64,000 nt of DNA, taken from positions 124,001 to 188,000 of the forward strand of contig JAOCPU010000027.1 in assembly GCA_035772785.1 (NCBI GenBank), in the 5' to 3' direction. A model generated the notes under the pieces. The model saw only the letters and a program-made list of their open reading frames with translations, was not told the DNA's origin and made no database searches. This document shows, in pieces, positions 34,472-48,044 of this stretch (positions within the stretch are counted from its first letter, which is position 1; every line of letters starts with the position of its first letter). The position numbers and the translations under genes were made by a program. The stretch is from Phlebiopsis flavidoalba (Eukaryota; Basidiomycota; Agaricomycetes; Polyporales; Phanerochaetaceae).

Positions 34472-36561
34472 TCACTTGCCAATACAGAACTCCTTGAAAA
34501 TGGTATCCAAAATATCCTCCACGTCAATCCGTCCAGTGATTCTCCCTACCGCTTGCGCGGCGTATCGGAGCTCTTCAGCTGCTAGAACGAGATCCTGGGG
34601 ACCTTCCAGTCCAAACTCTTCGTCAACAGGAGCTAGGAATGTGAATATTAAAACAAGTTCTTCGTCGTATGCGTTCACTCGACCTACATGAGTGCTGACC
34701 CAAGAAGGCGGAGAGGAAGTTCATGGCAGAGGTGAGATGTTCTCGATGTCGCGCATTGATAACAAGAGGTGCATCATCTTCTGCGACGTCTGCCTTCAGA
34801 GCATATCTATCGACTGTGTTAAAGCATGAATGACATTCCACAGCTGAAACATGCGTACCGCTCTCGCAACTGCTTTCCAAAGTCTTGCAGAAATGTGTCG
34901 ATGCCGGCGCCGGTACGAAGACTAACCCCCCACGCATTAACTACCCCATAGTCCTCTGCAATAGAGCGTAATAGCTCGGGCTGAACGGATATGGTCTGAT
35001 CCACAGAGTCAAGCTTGTTCACCAGCATGAACGGTTTGAGAGGAGCGAATCGCGGCGACCAGATCCTGTGAAAGAGCTGGAGAAGGACCAGTAAGGTCTT
35101 TCACGTCCACGACGCAGAGCTTCAAATCAGCTCTTTCTACCCTAAGCTTGTGAGTCAGTCACCCAAATACCTATAAGGATGAGAATAGCCCTACGCTTCT
35201 AAAGCTCTTCGTATCCCTATGGTCTCCACAATATCATCAGTCTTGCGAATGCCCGCCGTATCGGACAACACACGACGGGTAGCCCGCTCAAATCCAAGGA
35301 CACTTCCAAGACATCACGCGCGTCGTTCCTGGTATGCTGGTCACAATCGCTGCTTCTCTTTTGGCTATTGTGGATTGATGTCAGCGAGAAACATTGTAGG
35401 CACGGCACAATACTCACCAAGGAAGTTTAATAACGTGCTTTTGCCAGCGTTCGGCGGTCCGAAGATGGCTATTCGCAGACCAGTGCGAACTATTTCGCTT
35501 CGTCTGTAGTCTGACAAGAGTGACTCGATTATGCCGTATGTCTGGCGAGCCAAGACCCTAGCTGCAAGATATTGAGCGATAGATCAAGATTGAGATACAC
35601 CGTTGCAGACCTTCGTCTATGACATTTTTTCCTCCACTTCCTCTTCACCAAAATCAATAACGGCCTCAACGAGGCTCAGAGAGCGAAGAATTGTCGCTCT
35701 CAGCGACTCGAACCGATGCTTGAGAACGCCCTGCACCCCATGAGCACGATCACGCGAGATAAAAATTGAGGTCCACTTACCCCTGCTGCTTGCAAAGCCG
35801 CCTGCCTTTGGCTGCTGGTATCTGCATTAATCAAGTCGTGAAGACCCTCCACTTCAGTCAGATCCAATCTTCCTGATTCAAAGGCACGCTTTGTGAACTC
35901 TCCAGGTTCTGCAAGGCGCAGTGAAGGGAAGGAGCCCAACGCAGACAAAACTGCGGCAATGATAGCTCGGCCGGAGTGGACATGTAGCTCAACGGTGTTT
36001 TCTCCTGTAAAGGACTTGGGCCCTGCAGAGACCGATTGGGTTATCATTTTCCTGTGTATGTTTTTGAGTTGGCGCACCTCTAAAGTAGACAGCCAGGCCG
36101 CTGTCAAGTAGCTCCCGGGTTTCTGGATGAACCACTTCACAGCGATACATTTTCCATGGCTCTGGAACTTTTCCCGTAGGCCAATCCATTCTTCCTCTGC
36201 TTGTTCCCTTCGGCGACAGGCAAATCATCGAGTGCCATACACTCAGAGCATCTGGGCCCGAAATTCGTATTACAGCAACGCCTGCTTTGCCCTGGGCTGT
36301 CGAAAGCGCATATATAGTCTTTGCGTTGCGTTGCGCTTCAGACAATACTAGTCCTGTCTGGCCGTTTGCTTTGGTTGAAACACGCGAGAGCGCATGATCA
36401 GCTTTCAAGGGAACGCCATTCGAGTTTGTGGCGAATCTTGGGGAAATGCGGTATGATTTGATGCAAAGGGATTGAGCGTGGACATCTCCCATGGGTGTGA
36501 GGAATCCATGGAGTATGACATAGACGTGTTGGTCCGGGATTTCTAGCGAGCCATTTGGCAA
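34472..36561 (-). CDS. MSS1: Mitochondrial tRNA-modification GTPase Mss1 (MnmE/TrmE family)
   Basis: Mss1 with Mto1 modifies wobble uridines of mitochondrial tRNAs. The N-terminal domain reads [20 protein letters not shown], then after an intron (about 36086) [38 protein letters not shown] and [19 protein letters not shown]. After a second intron come [15 protein letters not shown] and the G domain: G1 [15 protein letters not shown], then an intron, [17 protein letters not shown] switch sequence, DTAG (G3, read across slips) and NKLDSVDQ (G4). The C-terminus is [20 protein letters not shown] followed by IGK, the FCIGK signature with the catalytic Cys. Its start is divergent from CNB1, 190 bases away. 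Few slips affect the N-terminal half. Confidence 0.93.
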
Positions 36562-36751
36562 GCATGCGTTACGGACTAGGACAAGAGCGGTGGCCGCAAT
36601 TGGATGAAATCAAAGGTGTACCGTCAGCGTCTGCGTCAACTACACCTTCTCTCTCTTCGCCTTCGCCCTCTGTCCGTGAACGTCCTCCCCTCCTCGTCAC
36701 TAGGAGCAATCAGCTCATCCAACCCTCATATAATAAATTAGCACAGACAAG
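36562..36751. promoter_or_regulatory. Bidirectional promoter MSS1/CNB1
   Basis: 190 bases between divergent starts. It contains a pyrimidine-rich CTTCTCTCTCTTCGCC block at about 36645 on the CNB1 side and TATAATAAA at 36729-36737, only about 15 bases before the CNB1 ATG and so probably too close to act as a TATA box. Confidence 0.5.
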
Positions 36752-37671
36752 ATGGGGCAAACACGTTAGTGCTAAAGAATATCTTCCCTGCTTGAATCGC
36801 TGAGCTCGTCTGACATGCAGCATCTCAATTCATGGCGGACATGGAGAAGCGGTCCAACTGTATGTACACACCAAGTCAGCCAATACGATATGATCTGACA
36901 ACCGATGTGTAGTCAATGCAAGCGAGCTCGAGCGGCTGAAGAAACGGTTCATGAAACTCGATAGGTCTGTTAACTCAGATCATTTGACGTACTAGGGCAT
37001 AGAATCTGACACATACACCTTATGACAGCGATGGATCCGGCTCAATAGACCGAGAAGAGTTTTCTCCAAATACCAGCAATCGCGAACACCCACTAGCATC
37101 GCGATTAATCGCCATCTTCGACGAGGAGTGCGCATATACCTTAAACGTTTCCTTTACTAAACCGCTGACATGCGATACACATAGTGGCGGCGGAACCGTC
37201 GACTTCCAAGAATTCGTTGGAGGTCGTGGTCTCAGCGCGCGTTCAGCAGCAGAGGCGGACGAGAAGAGAAGCTACGATGTGAGCCTAAAATCTTGGCATG
37301 CATGCTAAAAACGTTACATCTTGCCTAACTGTCGATAAGTCGCATTCAAAGGTATACGACATGGATCGTGGACGGTTTCATATCAAACGCGGAGAGCTCT
37401 TTTTTTTGGTACTGGCCAAGAATCACTCAAGATGATGGTTGGAAACAACCTCAAGGATGGCCAACTTACAGCAAATTGTTGACAAGACGATTATGGAAGC
37501 GGACAAGGATGGCGATGGCAAGCTCAGCTTCGAGGGGAGTTTTTGTGCAGATGGTTTCGAATACGGTGCGTACTGCTCAACGTTTACTCATCGCCACACA
37601 GCTGATTAGAATGCGCCGTCTGTATCGGCAGGATATTTGTCAAGCAAATGACGCTGGAAGATTTGTTCTAG
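36752..37671 (+). CDS. CNB1: Calcineurin regulatory subunit B
   Basis: Ca2+-binding EF-hand subunit of calcineurin, the phosphatase controlling stress response and growth. The first exon (36752-36764) is 13 bases and splices to 36821, giving MGQTPSQFMADMEKRSN, which restores the N-myristoylation signal MG. Exons follow at 36913-36964 (ASELERLKKRFMKLD) and 37029 on: SDGSGSIDREEF (first loop), LASRLIAIFDED, GGGTVDFQEFVGG, then VYDMDRGRFHIKRGELF, corrupted relative to the family, MMVGNNLKD, LQQIVDKTIMEADKDGDGKL, FVQMVSNT and, after a last intron, VKQMTLEDLF with TAG at 37671. An extra T at about 37061 and further slips break the frame. Family and position of all four EF loops are clear. Confidence 0.94.
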
Positions 37672-38033
37672 ACAGCAACCGTGCTTGTCCTCTCCTTTGT
37701 TTACGGCCCATCCGCATCCACATATACCCCGCTCTAGTCGACCGTTTTCCCCCGGATTGTCTACGGTCTCTCTCTCTTCACTGCTTGTCATGAAGGTCAC
37801 GCATCCAAGTACTCTAGTCTCATTACGCACTTGATAATTCAATATACTCGTCCAATGCATCGGTGATGGTCCGTTCTGGATCAAACTCACGCAATTGCTC
37901 GGGGGAAATATGAGCATTGTAGTCGATTGCAAGGGTAATGAGTATTGTGGTCCGGAGATGGTTAACCTTCTAAAGAACACATGCAGTCCAGTGCGACATG
38001 TTATACTTGTGGGTAAAGGACAACATTGGGTGT
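37672..38033. other. Convergent 3' region CNB1/ATP7
   Basis: About 360 bases between two convergent stop codons. It must contain both 3' UTRs; no other feature is seen. Confidence 0.5.
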
Positions 38034-38847
38034 CTACATGAGCGCAAGGTCGCCGAACTTCTCCTTGTAGCCTAAGATAGCAGTTAATGTCAATAGCAAC
38101 GCTTTCACGAAAGAAGGGGAACTTACCCGGGACGGTCCACTGGCCCACGCTTTCAACCTGAGCTCGACAACCTCTGCGATACGTGGGTGCGCGGCAAGGA
38201 CATCGTCGACCTAACTCGCAAGTCATTACAGAGCGAATCTCAGCACATAACCACCGCACGTACGGTCAGGTCCTCGAAAGGACGAGCATCCTCGATGTTG
38301 GCAAGGGTCGCCTGGAGGTCCTTGAGCTCAACGTCGATCTTGTCAGCAGTCTCCTTGGCATTGGCAACCTATTGCGTGGTACTTTTGTGAGTATCTAGTG
38401 AGCTTGTAGCGTCGAGTACACTGACAGCCTTGGCCTCGAAGGTTTCAATCGCCTTGACGTGCGCGCTGACACGTCGTAGGTGACAGGCTTGAACTCCTTC
38501 AGGAGCTTCTCAGCCTCATCAACAACAGCCTTGTTTTTGAGAACGGAGCGGTAGTGGGAGAGGTCGACGGTGGTGGGCTGAGCGTTGAGCTGAGCATGTA
38601 TCCGCTGTGCGTCCGCGTGGGCGCTTGCGGAAGGCCTGCAGGGAGGCGATGGTCTCTGCACAACGCCGCACATATCTGTCAGTGTTTCATTGCCCAACAT
38701 AGATAGTGCTCTCCATACCCTTGCCGAGGCCCAGCGACGAGTAGACGCGAGCGAAGTCCTAGTTGGTGGAATGCAGCTCTTAGGACATGTACGGGTGCGC
38801 AAAACCCGGCACTTACCACCCGCCTTGGCTGCTACTTTAGAGGCCAT
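38034..38847 (-). CDS. ATP7: Mitochondrial ATP synthase subunit d
   Basis: Subunit d belongs to the peripheral stalk of the mitochondrial F1Fo ATP synthase. The gene opens MASKVAAKA, splices to DFARVYSSLGLGK (intron GTAAGTGCC..ACTAG), and after a second intron continues through NADAQRIHAQL-like sequence to AQPTTVDLSHYRSVLKNKAV, VDEAEKLLKEFKPVTYDV and ETFEAKAV. The later exons give LANIEDARPFEDLTV and DDVLAAHPRIAEVVE in the corrected frame, and after a last intron GYKEKFGDLALM with TAG at 38034. This matches the length and end of fungal Atp7. Slips occur near 38660, 38460 and 38200. Confidence 0.9.
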
Positions 38848-39151
38848 CTAGAATCTACTGCACGAATATTCGGTAAGCGACTAGTATTGCGCGCCGCAGC
38901 AAGAGAATACACACAGTGAAAGGAGGGACAGATGAGGGTGAGTTCGAGGTCGCGCAGGGCACTACCGAAAACGGCTACCGGAATCGGCCGATCTACTCGC
39001 GCCTCCCAAGTCTTCTTTCAAACGGTCACTGTTGTCGAGTTCGACATCAACATTGCCGGGCCGCACAATGAAAGTCATGCACAAAATCATGCTCAATGTC
39101 TAATCGGTTTGCTCGACATGTTATTCCGCGTAATACGTCTGTGTTTGACAC
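38848..39151. other. ATP7 upstream region
   Basis: About 300 bases between the ATP7 start and the stop of the wax-synthase-like gene. It contains no recognised motif; presumably the ATP7 promoter. Confidence 0.45.
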
Positions 39152-40722
39152 TCAAAGCGCACAGCGTGCAGCTACCCAACCTTTTACATCTACAGCAGTA
39201 TTGGCAGCTAAATAATCCAGAAGCGGACTGACAACCGAGAACGGGATTGCCCCCTTGTCCTGAGCTTGCCCCGATTTGACGGCCCAGTCGATGAACCAAG
39301 GTGTGGTATACATCAACCAAACAAAGGTCCACGTGTAGCCCACCAGCCTCGTCCAAGAAGTTTCGCGTATACCGAGCCGTTCAGCGCTGGCTATAGAACA
39401 AGGTCCTCCTCAGACAGCATTAATCGCGACCGCTTGTGCCGGGAAAAACCAGAAGGAGCATCCGGTGTACCGTAGGTCTACCATCTTGCGTCCCCCTGGG
39501 ACATGTGCCAGGCCGGATGCAACGAAACCGACGAGAAGCTGTACATGCGAGGATAGCCAGGTACCCTTTGTGCAGCCAAGAATACGAGCGGTAAATTTTC
39601 CTGTGCTGGCTATGAACTGACAAATGCCCTCCGGTCAGTCACAGTACCATCAACAAACGTAGTATGCGGAACTCACACGTCTCAGCCATTGCTGCCACAC
39701 CCGCCTGCGAAGTTTGCGTCAATGGGATACTCAGAGCAACTGGAGCAACGACACTGACCCCCAGAAACGCCGGATCGTATATGCATCCCTCCATCGTCCA
39801 AACGGAGCTGGCCAAAATATTTAGGCTCGGACAGTCCTAACGCAACAGCGACCACAAGCTATAGGGTCGTAGTTCATGTTAAGTGAGCAGTAGCCCCGCC
39901 CGGCGTATGCTAACACGTTGACCACAGTCAACAAAGGGCCCTGTGACCGGAGCGACCGCGTCGCGTGATCTTCAGGCAGCCAAAAAATCGGGTTGAGAGA
40001 TATCAACACTTGGAAATATATCCACAAGCAGGGCATACCAGCACACACGGAATATCCGCTTGAGAACGAATTGAGAACGTGTGTAGCTGGGTAGTAAGGT
40101 GGGAGTTTGTTTGATCTTGCAGAGTAAAAATGAATCAGCACTAGACCTTTCGCCCGCGGTTACATGAAGCGATGCTTACCTGGTTATTCCATCCTATCCC
40201 TCTTGTATTTATCATCACGCACAATGCATAGTACGTTCTTGTCAACAGAGTCGAATCGGCAAGACTACGGGTATGTGTCTCATGACGACATTCTTGTATA
40301 GGGTCGGATAGTACGAGAAGATGGAGCGCGGTGAACCAAAGGGTTCCAAGTCCTGTGCCTGTGGAATAGTTCCGATAGATCTCGCCGGTGTCGAAGTGCA
40401 CAGAGCGCAAGAGCAGAGCGAAAAGTCCGGACAGGACCGCAAGGTTCACAAGGAACTTTGGACGAATCGCGACACTGAATGCGACAAACCAGAAGTGGTG
40501 CCACATAGTGCGTGACCCAAGGGAACGGTGGTCTCTTTCCCGCCAAGTCCATTTTGCTTCCTGGATCGTTCTAGTCTGGAGAAAGTTTAGAGACGACGAC
40601 GGCCACTGCAGCTTTGTCGGGGCATGATATTCACCTCGACGGTGACGGACGTCGACTCTGAACCGTAGGTGTTTCACATCATACGCGACGCTAGAGTGCA
40701 AGTCAGGGACTATCAGAGACAT
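39152..40722 (-). CDS. Wax-synthase-like MBOAT acyltransferase (multi-pass membrane protein)
   Basis: Fungal wax-synthase-domain proteins are ER membrane acyltransferases, some acetylating terpenoids. Hydrophobic segments are plentiful. Recognisable blocks in order are FLVNLAVLSGLFALLLRSV, GTLWFTALHLLVLSDPIQE, YYALCVMINTRGIGWNNQV (the INTRGIGW block is typical), YCSLNMNYD, LGLSEPKYFGQL, and then across slips SGLAHVPG with the likely catalytic His, SFWFFPAQAVAI, and VGYTWTFVWLMYTTPWFIDW with KGAIPFSVVSPLLDYL before the stop at 39152. Four or more introns and many slips are present. The start is unclear: a Met at 40509 may be the true one, and coding may also extend upstream to 41118. No other biosynthetic gene adjoins it. 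Confidence 0.68.
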
Positions 40723-41643
40723 TCAAAGCCAGCGGTAGACTGATAGAAAAGGGCTCGGGAATGAGGCTCGCTTAGAATTGGCATCAATCATGTCTGCACC
40801 TAGCAAACATGGTATCTAGGAGCATGCAAGGCTGTCAGTTTTGAGCAATCCAGCAGGGAACGGCATTCGACATACATTGACACCGATGTTTCTGAGCAGG
40901 TACGCACTCGCCATGATTTGCTTCGAAATTCTTACCACTAATATTTCGACAGATAGTGGCATTAGATAATGCCATGTTGGTGAATTAATGGTCCAAGAAG
41001 GTTGCGAACCCGCCTCTTCAGTTTGCTGACGTCCGTTAGCTACAGGTGATGGCGGCCAAGCCGACCATAAAATACATCTGCCTCGTCTCGTAAGAGAGTT
41101 TGACCGAGCACGGGTCACTTACCCCGCAAAGGTGAGATCGCTGTTTGCAAGTGCGGGTTACAAGAACCGGAGTTTCTGTTTTGCGCTGTTCACTTACGAT
41201 AGGTCAGATAACGGCGATGCTGCTGTCCCGCCGTCGTTGGACGCAGCTTCGACCCAGGGCACACAGTGGCCGCCGACGCGCCGCGGCAGAGGGGGGTGCG
41301 AAGGCACACATCGCTCCGGGTGCGCTCACGACCGTCCTAAGACCCCCGCCTTGCGGGGAGAAGGCAGAAGGAAGAGAAGTTTATTTCTGTGAGCATGCGC
41401 GTGCGGCTCTCGGTGAGCTGAGAGCGTTGGGCAACGGCCTGGTCTCGCGGTCGGGGCACCGGATAGACCGGGCATCGGTCGGCCAGCGGCGGGCGACTGC
41501 GATCGGGGGCGCCCGACAGAGCGGCGAGGCACCGGAACGGCGGCACGTGATGCGGACGTCATAATATAGAGAGTCTTTCCTGGCGGGCGCACTCAACTTT
41601 CCACTCGCAAAGTCCCTCGCAACTTTCTTCCCCTCTTCCGCCG
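40723..41643. other. Region between the acyltransferase gene and HXK
   Basis: The left half has a minus-strand ORF (40816-41118) without recognisable features, which may contain upstream exons of the acyltransferase. The right half is GC-rich (41200-41550) and leads into the hexokinase promoter. Confidence 0.4.
41561..41568 (+). promoter_or_regulatory. TATA-like element of the hexokinase gene
   Basis: ATAATATA lies about 80 bases before the ATG at 41644 in an otherwise GC-rich stretch, followed by a pyrimidine-rich leader (CAACTTTCTTCCCCTCTTCC). Position and context fit a core promoter. Confidence 0.45.
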
Positions 41644-44017
<2,374 letters not shown>

Positions 44018-44725
44018 TCCTGACCCAATTCAAAGCAAAAGACGTGTTTGGCAACATGTATTCTAACCCGTAATTATCTCCCTCATCACTAAGTATATTC
44101 GCTTGTTTGTTATTCTTTATATACGTCAGCTAGTGTTGTGTTGACGGTAACACGGACAGCCTGTAATTCATACAGTTCTGAGCACTTGTCCGATGGGAAT
44201 GTTTATGCTTCTACCTGGGCGATATGTGTTTTTTGTGACTCCACAGTGTAGACGATTTGCGGCGCGCGATTCAATAGAATTCGAGATTGAATACTTGAAG
44301 GTCGCAGTGCTGAGTGCAGAGACCTTGTCTTGGACCAATCAATTATTGCTAAGCTTTGCTGTGTACTGATCTACTACAACTCTGTACAACTTTGCAACAA
44401 CGTAAAGAACGGGAACGGCTCGCAGACAGGGGCGTATTCTTTTGTCAATGTAAACTTCATTTAACATTAGAAAATGACACTGAATGTATCTGAGTGATAA
44501 ATAAAATCAACACATTTGGAAGACTAGTCCTTTCGGGAGTTCTCGTCACCAAAAGCGTCCATACGTTCACAGCATAGAGTGTCTCGATACAATTCGCCGG
44601 GCGTTACTCATTTTGCTTTGGTCAGGAAACTATAGAGGAAGTTAGCGAGGTTTTGATGAGGCGTCGACGTCTAAGAACGAGTAACGTGAAACGGACCATT
44701 TTGCCAGTACATGTAGTCCCAGGCT
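44018..44725. other. Convergent 3' region HXK / kinase-like gene
   Basis: About 700 A+T-rich bases with AATAAAATC at 44500 and no ORF of interest. Probably 3' UTRs and spacer. Confidence 0.5.
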
Positions 44726-45660
44726 TCACTCAAGCTCATCGGTGAGAGCTTTTGCGACGTCAACGATCTGTCGGTCGGCAGTCTTTGATTTGGCTAAAGT
44801 CCACCCAGAGAATGCGATCTCCAGGGAGCACCATGATATGGCGGCAGGGTGATTGCGCGGGTGTTTGTACATAGGCCGAATGGATGAGATGCAGCCCCTG
44901 CAGCGCTTCTCCAGCGAGGCCATGAGTGATGTTCTCGATAGTCATCACTTCCGCGTCAGGGAAGTACTCTAACACGATGCCCCTCGGCTGAGTTTGTCGC
45001 CAACCCGCAATCCCAGGCGTTCTCTGAAACATCGGGCAAGGAGAAAATTGCCTGTTAGGTGGCGAGGAGTGATAATTCAAACCCATCCATACAGCATTTC
45101 GGCACTACCACCCTTGGTACAAACGCCGTGGTGGGCAAGGTGCGCGTAGGCATCTGATTCGTGCTCGAAAAGAGTTCTGGCTGGTCAGGGACGGGGCCTG
45201 ACGGATGGATGTCGTCGTTGTGTTGGATTGGTCTCCTATTAGGCATACTGCAGCCTGGCATGTCAGCGGATACAAGCATGGCTGGACGAGTAACACACGC
45301 ACGACTTTCAGCTATCAGGATATTTCTCCCCTGCGCGTATCGATAATAAACATTGGTGTCGATCCATGTGGGTTCCATTGCCCAACAAACTCTGACGTCT
45401 TCATCAAGGACAACCTGCTGGCAACGATGGCCAGGCCTGCGATAGTCTTCATGAAAGTATCCCGGTGGTTGCCCATCGGTGGCATGGCTGGCACGTCGCA
45501 GGAGTCTTGCCAGGATGGGTCTGGAGAAAGGTTTGCCAGACGGCCGAGAGAGACCTTCTATGATAGTTGCTCCGTTACCTCGCCACATTCTTCTCCGAGT
45601 CGGGACGTGTGTTGAGGTTTTTTTTTGACAACAGTCGGCGCAGGTTAAAGGGGATCTCAT
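44726..45660 (-). CDS. Basidiomycete protein-kinase-like (PKL) protein
   Basis: A family of small kinase-like proteins expanded in Agaricomycetes; function unknown. In the C-terminal half, allowing slips, the sequence gives HESDAYAHLAHHGVC, VPKCYGWVEL, VLEYFPDAEVMTIENITHGL, AGEALQGLHLIHSAYVQ, then HIMVLPGDRILWVDFS and QIVDVAKALTDELE before TGA at 44726. The HIMVLPGDRILWVDF segment corresponds to the catalytic-loop to DFG region, with VDFS in place of DFG. The usual HGD triad upstream is disturbed by a frame slip. The N-terminal half includes TWIDTNVYYR and IAGLAIVASRLSLMK in different frames. I place the start at 45660 because a TATA box lies at 45743-45750; an in-frame ATG at 45798 would lie upstream of it. 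Confidence 0.62.
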
Positions 45661-45742
45661 GAGAAGAATGCGGTGGCACAGGGCACGGTGATGAAGAAGA
45701 AAGTGAGGGGTCAGATGATCCTCGCCGCCAACAGGAGGTTGG

Positions 45743-45750
45743 TTTTTATA
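45743..45750 (-). promoter_or_regulatory. TATA box of the kinase-like gene
   Basis: On the minus strand CCTATAAAAACC is a near-perfect TATA box about 85-90 bases before the ATG at 45660. From here to 46153 the divergent region also serves the AP-3 mu gene. No other element was recognised. Confidence 0.5.
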
Positions 45751-46153
45751 GGAGTGGCCACAAGTGTTGTTGAGACTGCAATGGTCGGTGTCTGCCATGC
45801 CATGGTCAACTGTATTGATGTCATTGTGCTGGATCTCCTAGAGTAGGAAACGGACGGTCGCAGACGATCTAGCGACTTATACGCGAGATCTGATTCATAG
45901 TCCGTTCAGTTCGACCCAGAACAAGAAAAACATCATGTAAAACATATACGCATACGCAACACAGTGAAGGCTATTTGAGGAACGCGAGAAAGAAAGAGAA
46001 AGTCGAGAGACGCCTACGCGAGAGATCGTCATCGGTTTTCCGAGTGCAGTCTGTACGCGCGCGAGCGTCCCTTGCGATGTTCTTCTCCCTTGCTCCTTGG
46101 CTTCTGCCGCCACTACGGGACATAAAGGACAAACGCTTACTCACCTATGCGAC

Positions 46154-48044
46154 ATGGCAATTGACGTGGGGGAAGGTCTTATTATTATCGACACCACCGG
46201 GTCAGTCTCTACTACCAAGCACCGTTTCGCGCTTAATGTAATAATGGACGTGTGGTACACAGACGGGCTATCATTCAGTCTGGCTTTCGTTCCAGCAGCC
46301 CCGCGTACCCTTGTTACACATCGAAGCATTGAACAATGCCATAAGTAAATCTTCGCGTCCGAGCGATGTCGACCCAGTGATCTACGTATCTAGTCTGGAG
46401 TTGGACACCCCGAGCGCGCGCTGCCATGTTAAGCATGGGGACCTACGGATACTCTGTCCTGTCAGCGGTGATAGCCGGTATGCCTTCAACACCTTACGCA
46501 TTGTCATGCCAGCTCTGATAGCCACTCGCTTCAGTGGATCCGCTTTATGTTTTTGCGTTCTTGCAATCGTTCATCGACATATTACGGGAGTACTTTTTTG
46601 GGCAAATATCTGCAGAGACCCTGAAAGACAATTTCGATGTCGTGTACCAGGTGCGCTCTTTGCGAGGTGGGAAATATTCATTCCTCAACGATCATCGCGT
46701 AGCTTCTTGAAGAAACGCTCGATGCGATCCCCTAGTGGACATCCGTCCACTACTTATCAACCAACTGCGCGCCTGCGTGACATTGTTCTACCGCCATCTC
46801 TACTGCAGAAGGTCCTCTCGGTTGCCGGTGTCACGGGCTCGCGCAACAATCTTCTAATCAACACCCCTTTGCATCGACCTACTATCCCATGGCGTAAAAC
46901 GGGCGTCCGATACAACAATAATGAAGTATTCTTCGATATACTGGAAGAGTTGCGTGCGATCGTAAACAAGTAAGTGGATCATTCGTGGTTAGTCTGCATT
47001 CGGAATGTGTATTTTTGGAGCGGTCTCGTCTCTTACGACTTCGACGGTATAGGAATGGCATCGCCCCGCTACGAGTCAGGTCTGGGGAACCGTGCATGCA
47101 AACTCAAGGCTCTCAGGTACAGCCGCATGATTGTGACAACATTCCCAGACCGGCATACTGAGACAAAAACATAGGGACTCCCGACCTCCTTCTGTCTTTC
47201 TCGAACTCATCAGACCCTTGTGGACTGCTCTTTCCATCCATGTGTTCGGTGAGTGCTGGAGAGGTAACAGCCACCCTCGATTGACTCGCGAGAGCTGATA
47301 TCGATATGTCTAGGCTGCAGCGTTGGACGCGTGATAAACAGCTCTCCTTCGTTCCCCCCGATGGCCAGTTCTCGCTGAATGAACTACCGGTACCAACCCG
47401 CAGGTACAAATGCAGTCGGGCCGTTACCGCTTGCCGTTCAAAGCGTCCGTGGTCATCGATGAGAACAGAGGCTTTACCCTATTCTCTTCATTCATATTAC
47501 GAGCGTGAGACTGACTTCGGGCATGTGCAGGAACGCTTTGACGTGATAGTGACCTCCACGGCTAACGACGCGGGTCATCGAGAAGATGACTGTGGATTGG
47601 TATCTCGGTGAAAGCGCATATCCGGGGCTAGTTGTACAGCCTCGAACGCGTCGTCTTGGACGTACGATCACAGAGCGAGGGGGTACGAATCTTCTAATGC
47701 GGAGGTTCTTGAGGTACTGACTCTTTTTGGTTTCACAGACCCTACGCTGGGAGATGAAGAATGTGACCGCCCATCTTCGAGCTTCAGTCTACGAGGGCAT
47801 TTTACCTCAACGTGAGTATTGATTCTGTGCTCTAGTATGCTCTGGTCGTCCAGAGACTAATCGAGGGCGCAGCGCCAAGGTGTCCCTCGGCCCTCGCGGG
47901 CCTTCCGCGTCAAATTCGAAGCCCTTCAACATACTTCTCCGCTTTAAAGGTGGATCAAACCTGAAACTGACCGGAGAACTTATATAAGCTCACGAAAAAC
48001 CGTACAAGGTGTCAGGGGGGAGGTCAATGGGGGATGTCGAGTGA
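46154..48044 (+). CDS. APM3: AP-3 adaptor complex subunit mu
   Basis: AP-3 sorts cargo from the Golgi to the vacuole; mu binds tyrosine-based signals. The first exon starts MAIDVGEGLIIIDTTG and splices on. Then LLHIEALNNAISKSSRPSDV, DPVIYVSSLELDTPSARCHV, KHGDLRILCPVSGD, and in the next frame FLQSFIDILREYFGQISAET and LKDNFDVVYQ with an intron. After it come GHPSTTY, LRDIVLPPSLLQKVLSVAGV and IPWRKTGVRYNNNEVFFDIL at the linker to the mu homology domain. That domain shows SGTPDLLLSFSNPQTLVDCS-like sequence, LQRWTRDKQLSFVPPDGQFS, LPFALKASV-like sequence and VDQLKLTGELYKPYK-like sequence. A stop at 48044 follows GGRSMGDVE. About eight introns and many slips are present. Confidence 0.9.

Noticed and set aside
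45055..45798. 247-codon minus-strand ORF as the intact N-terminus of the kinase-like protein
   Set aside because: The motif-bearing residues (DAYAHLAHHGVC, VPKCYGWV) lie in other frames, and a TATA box falls inside the ORF near its start.
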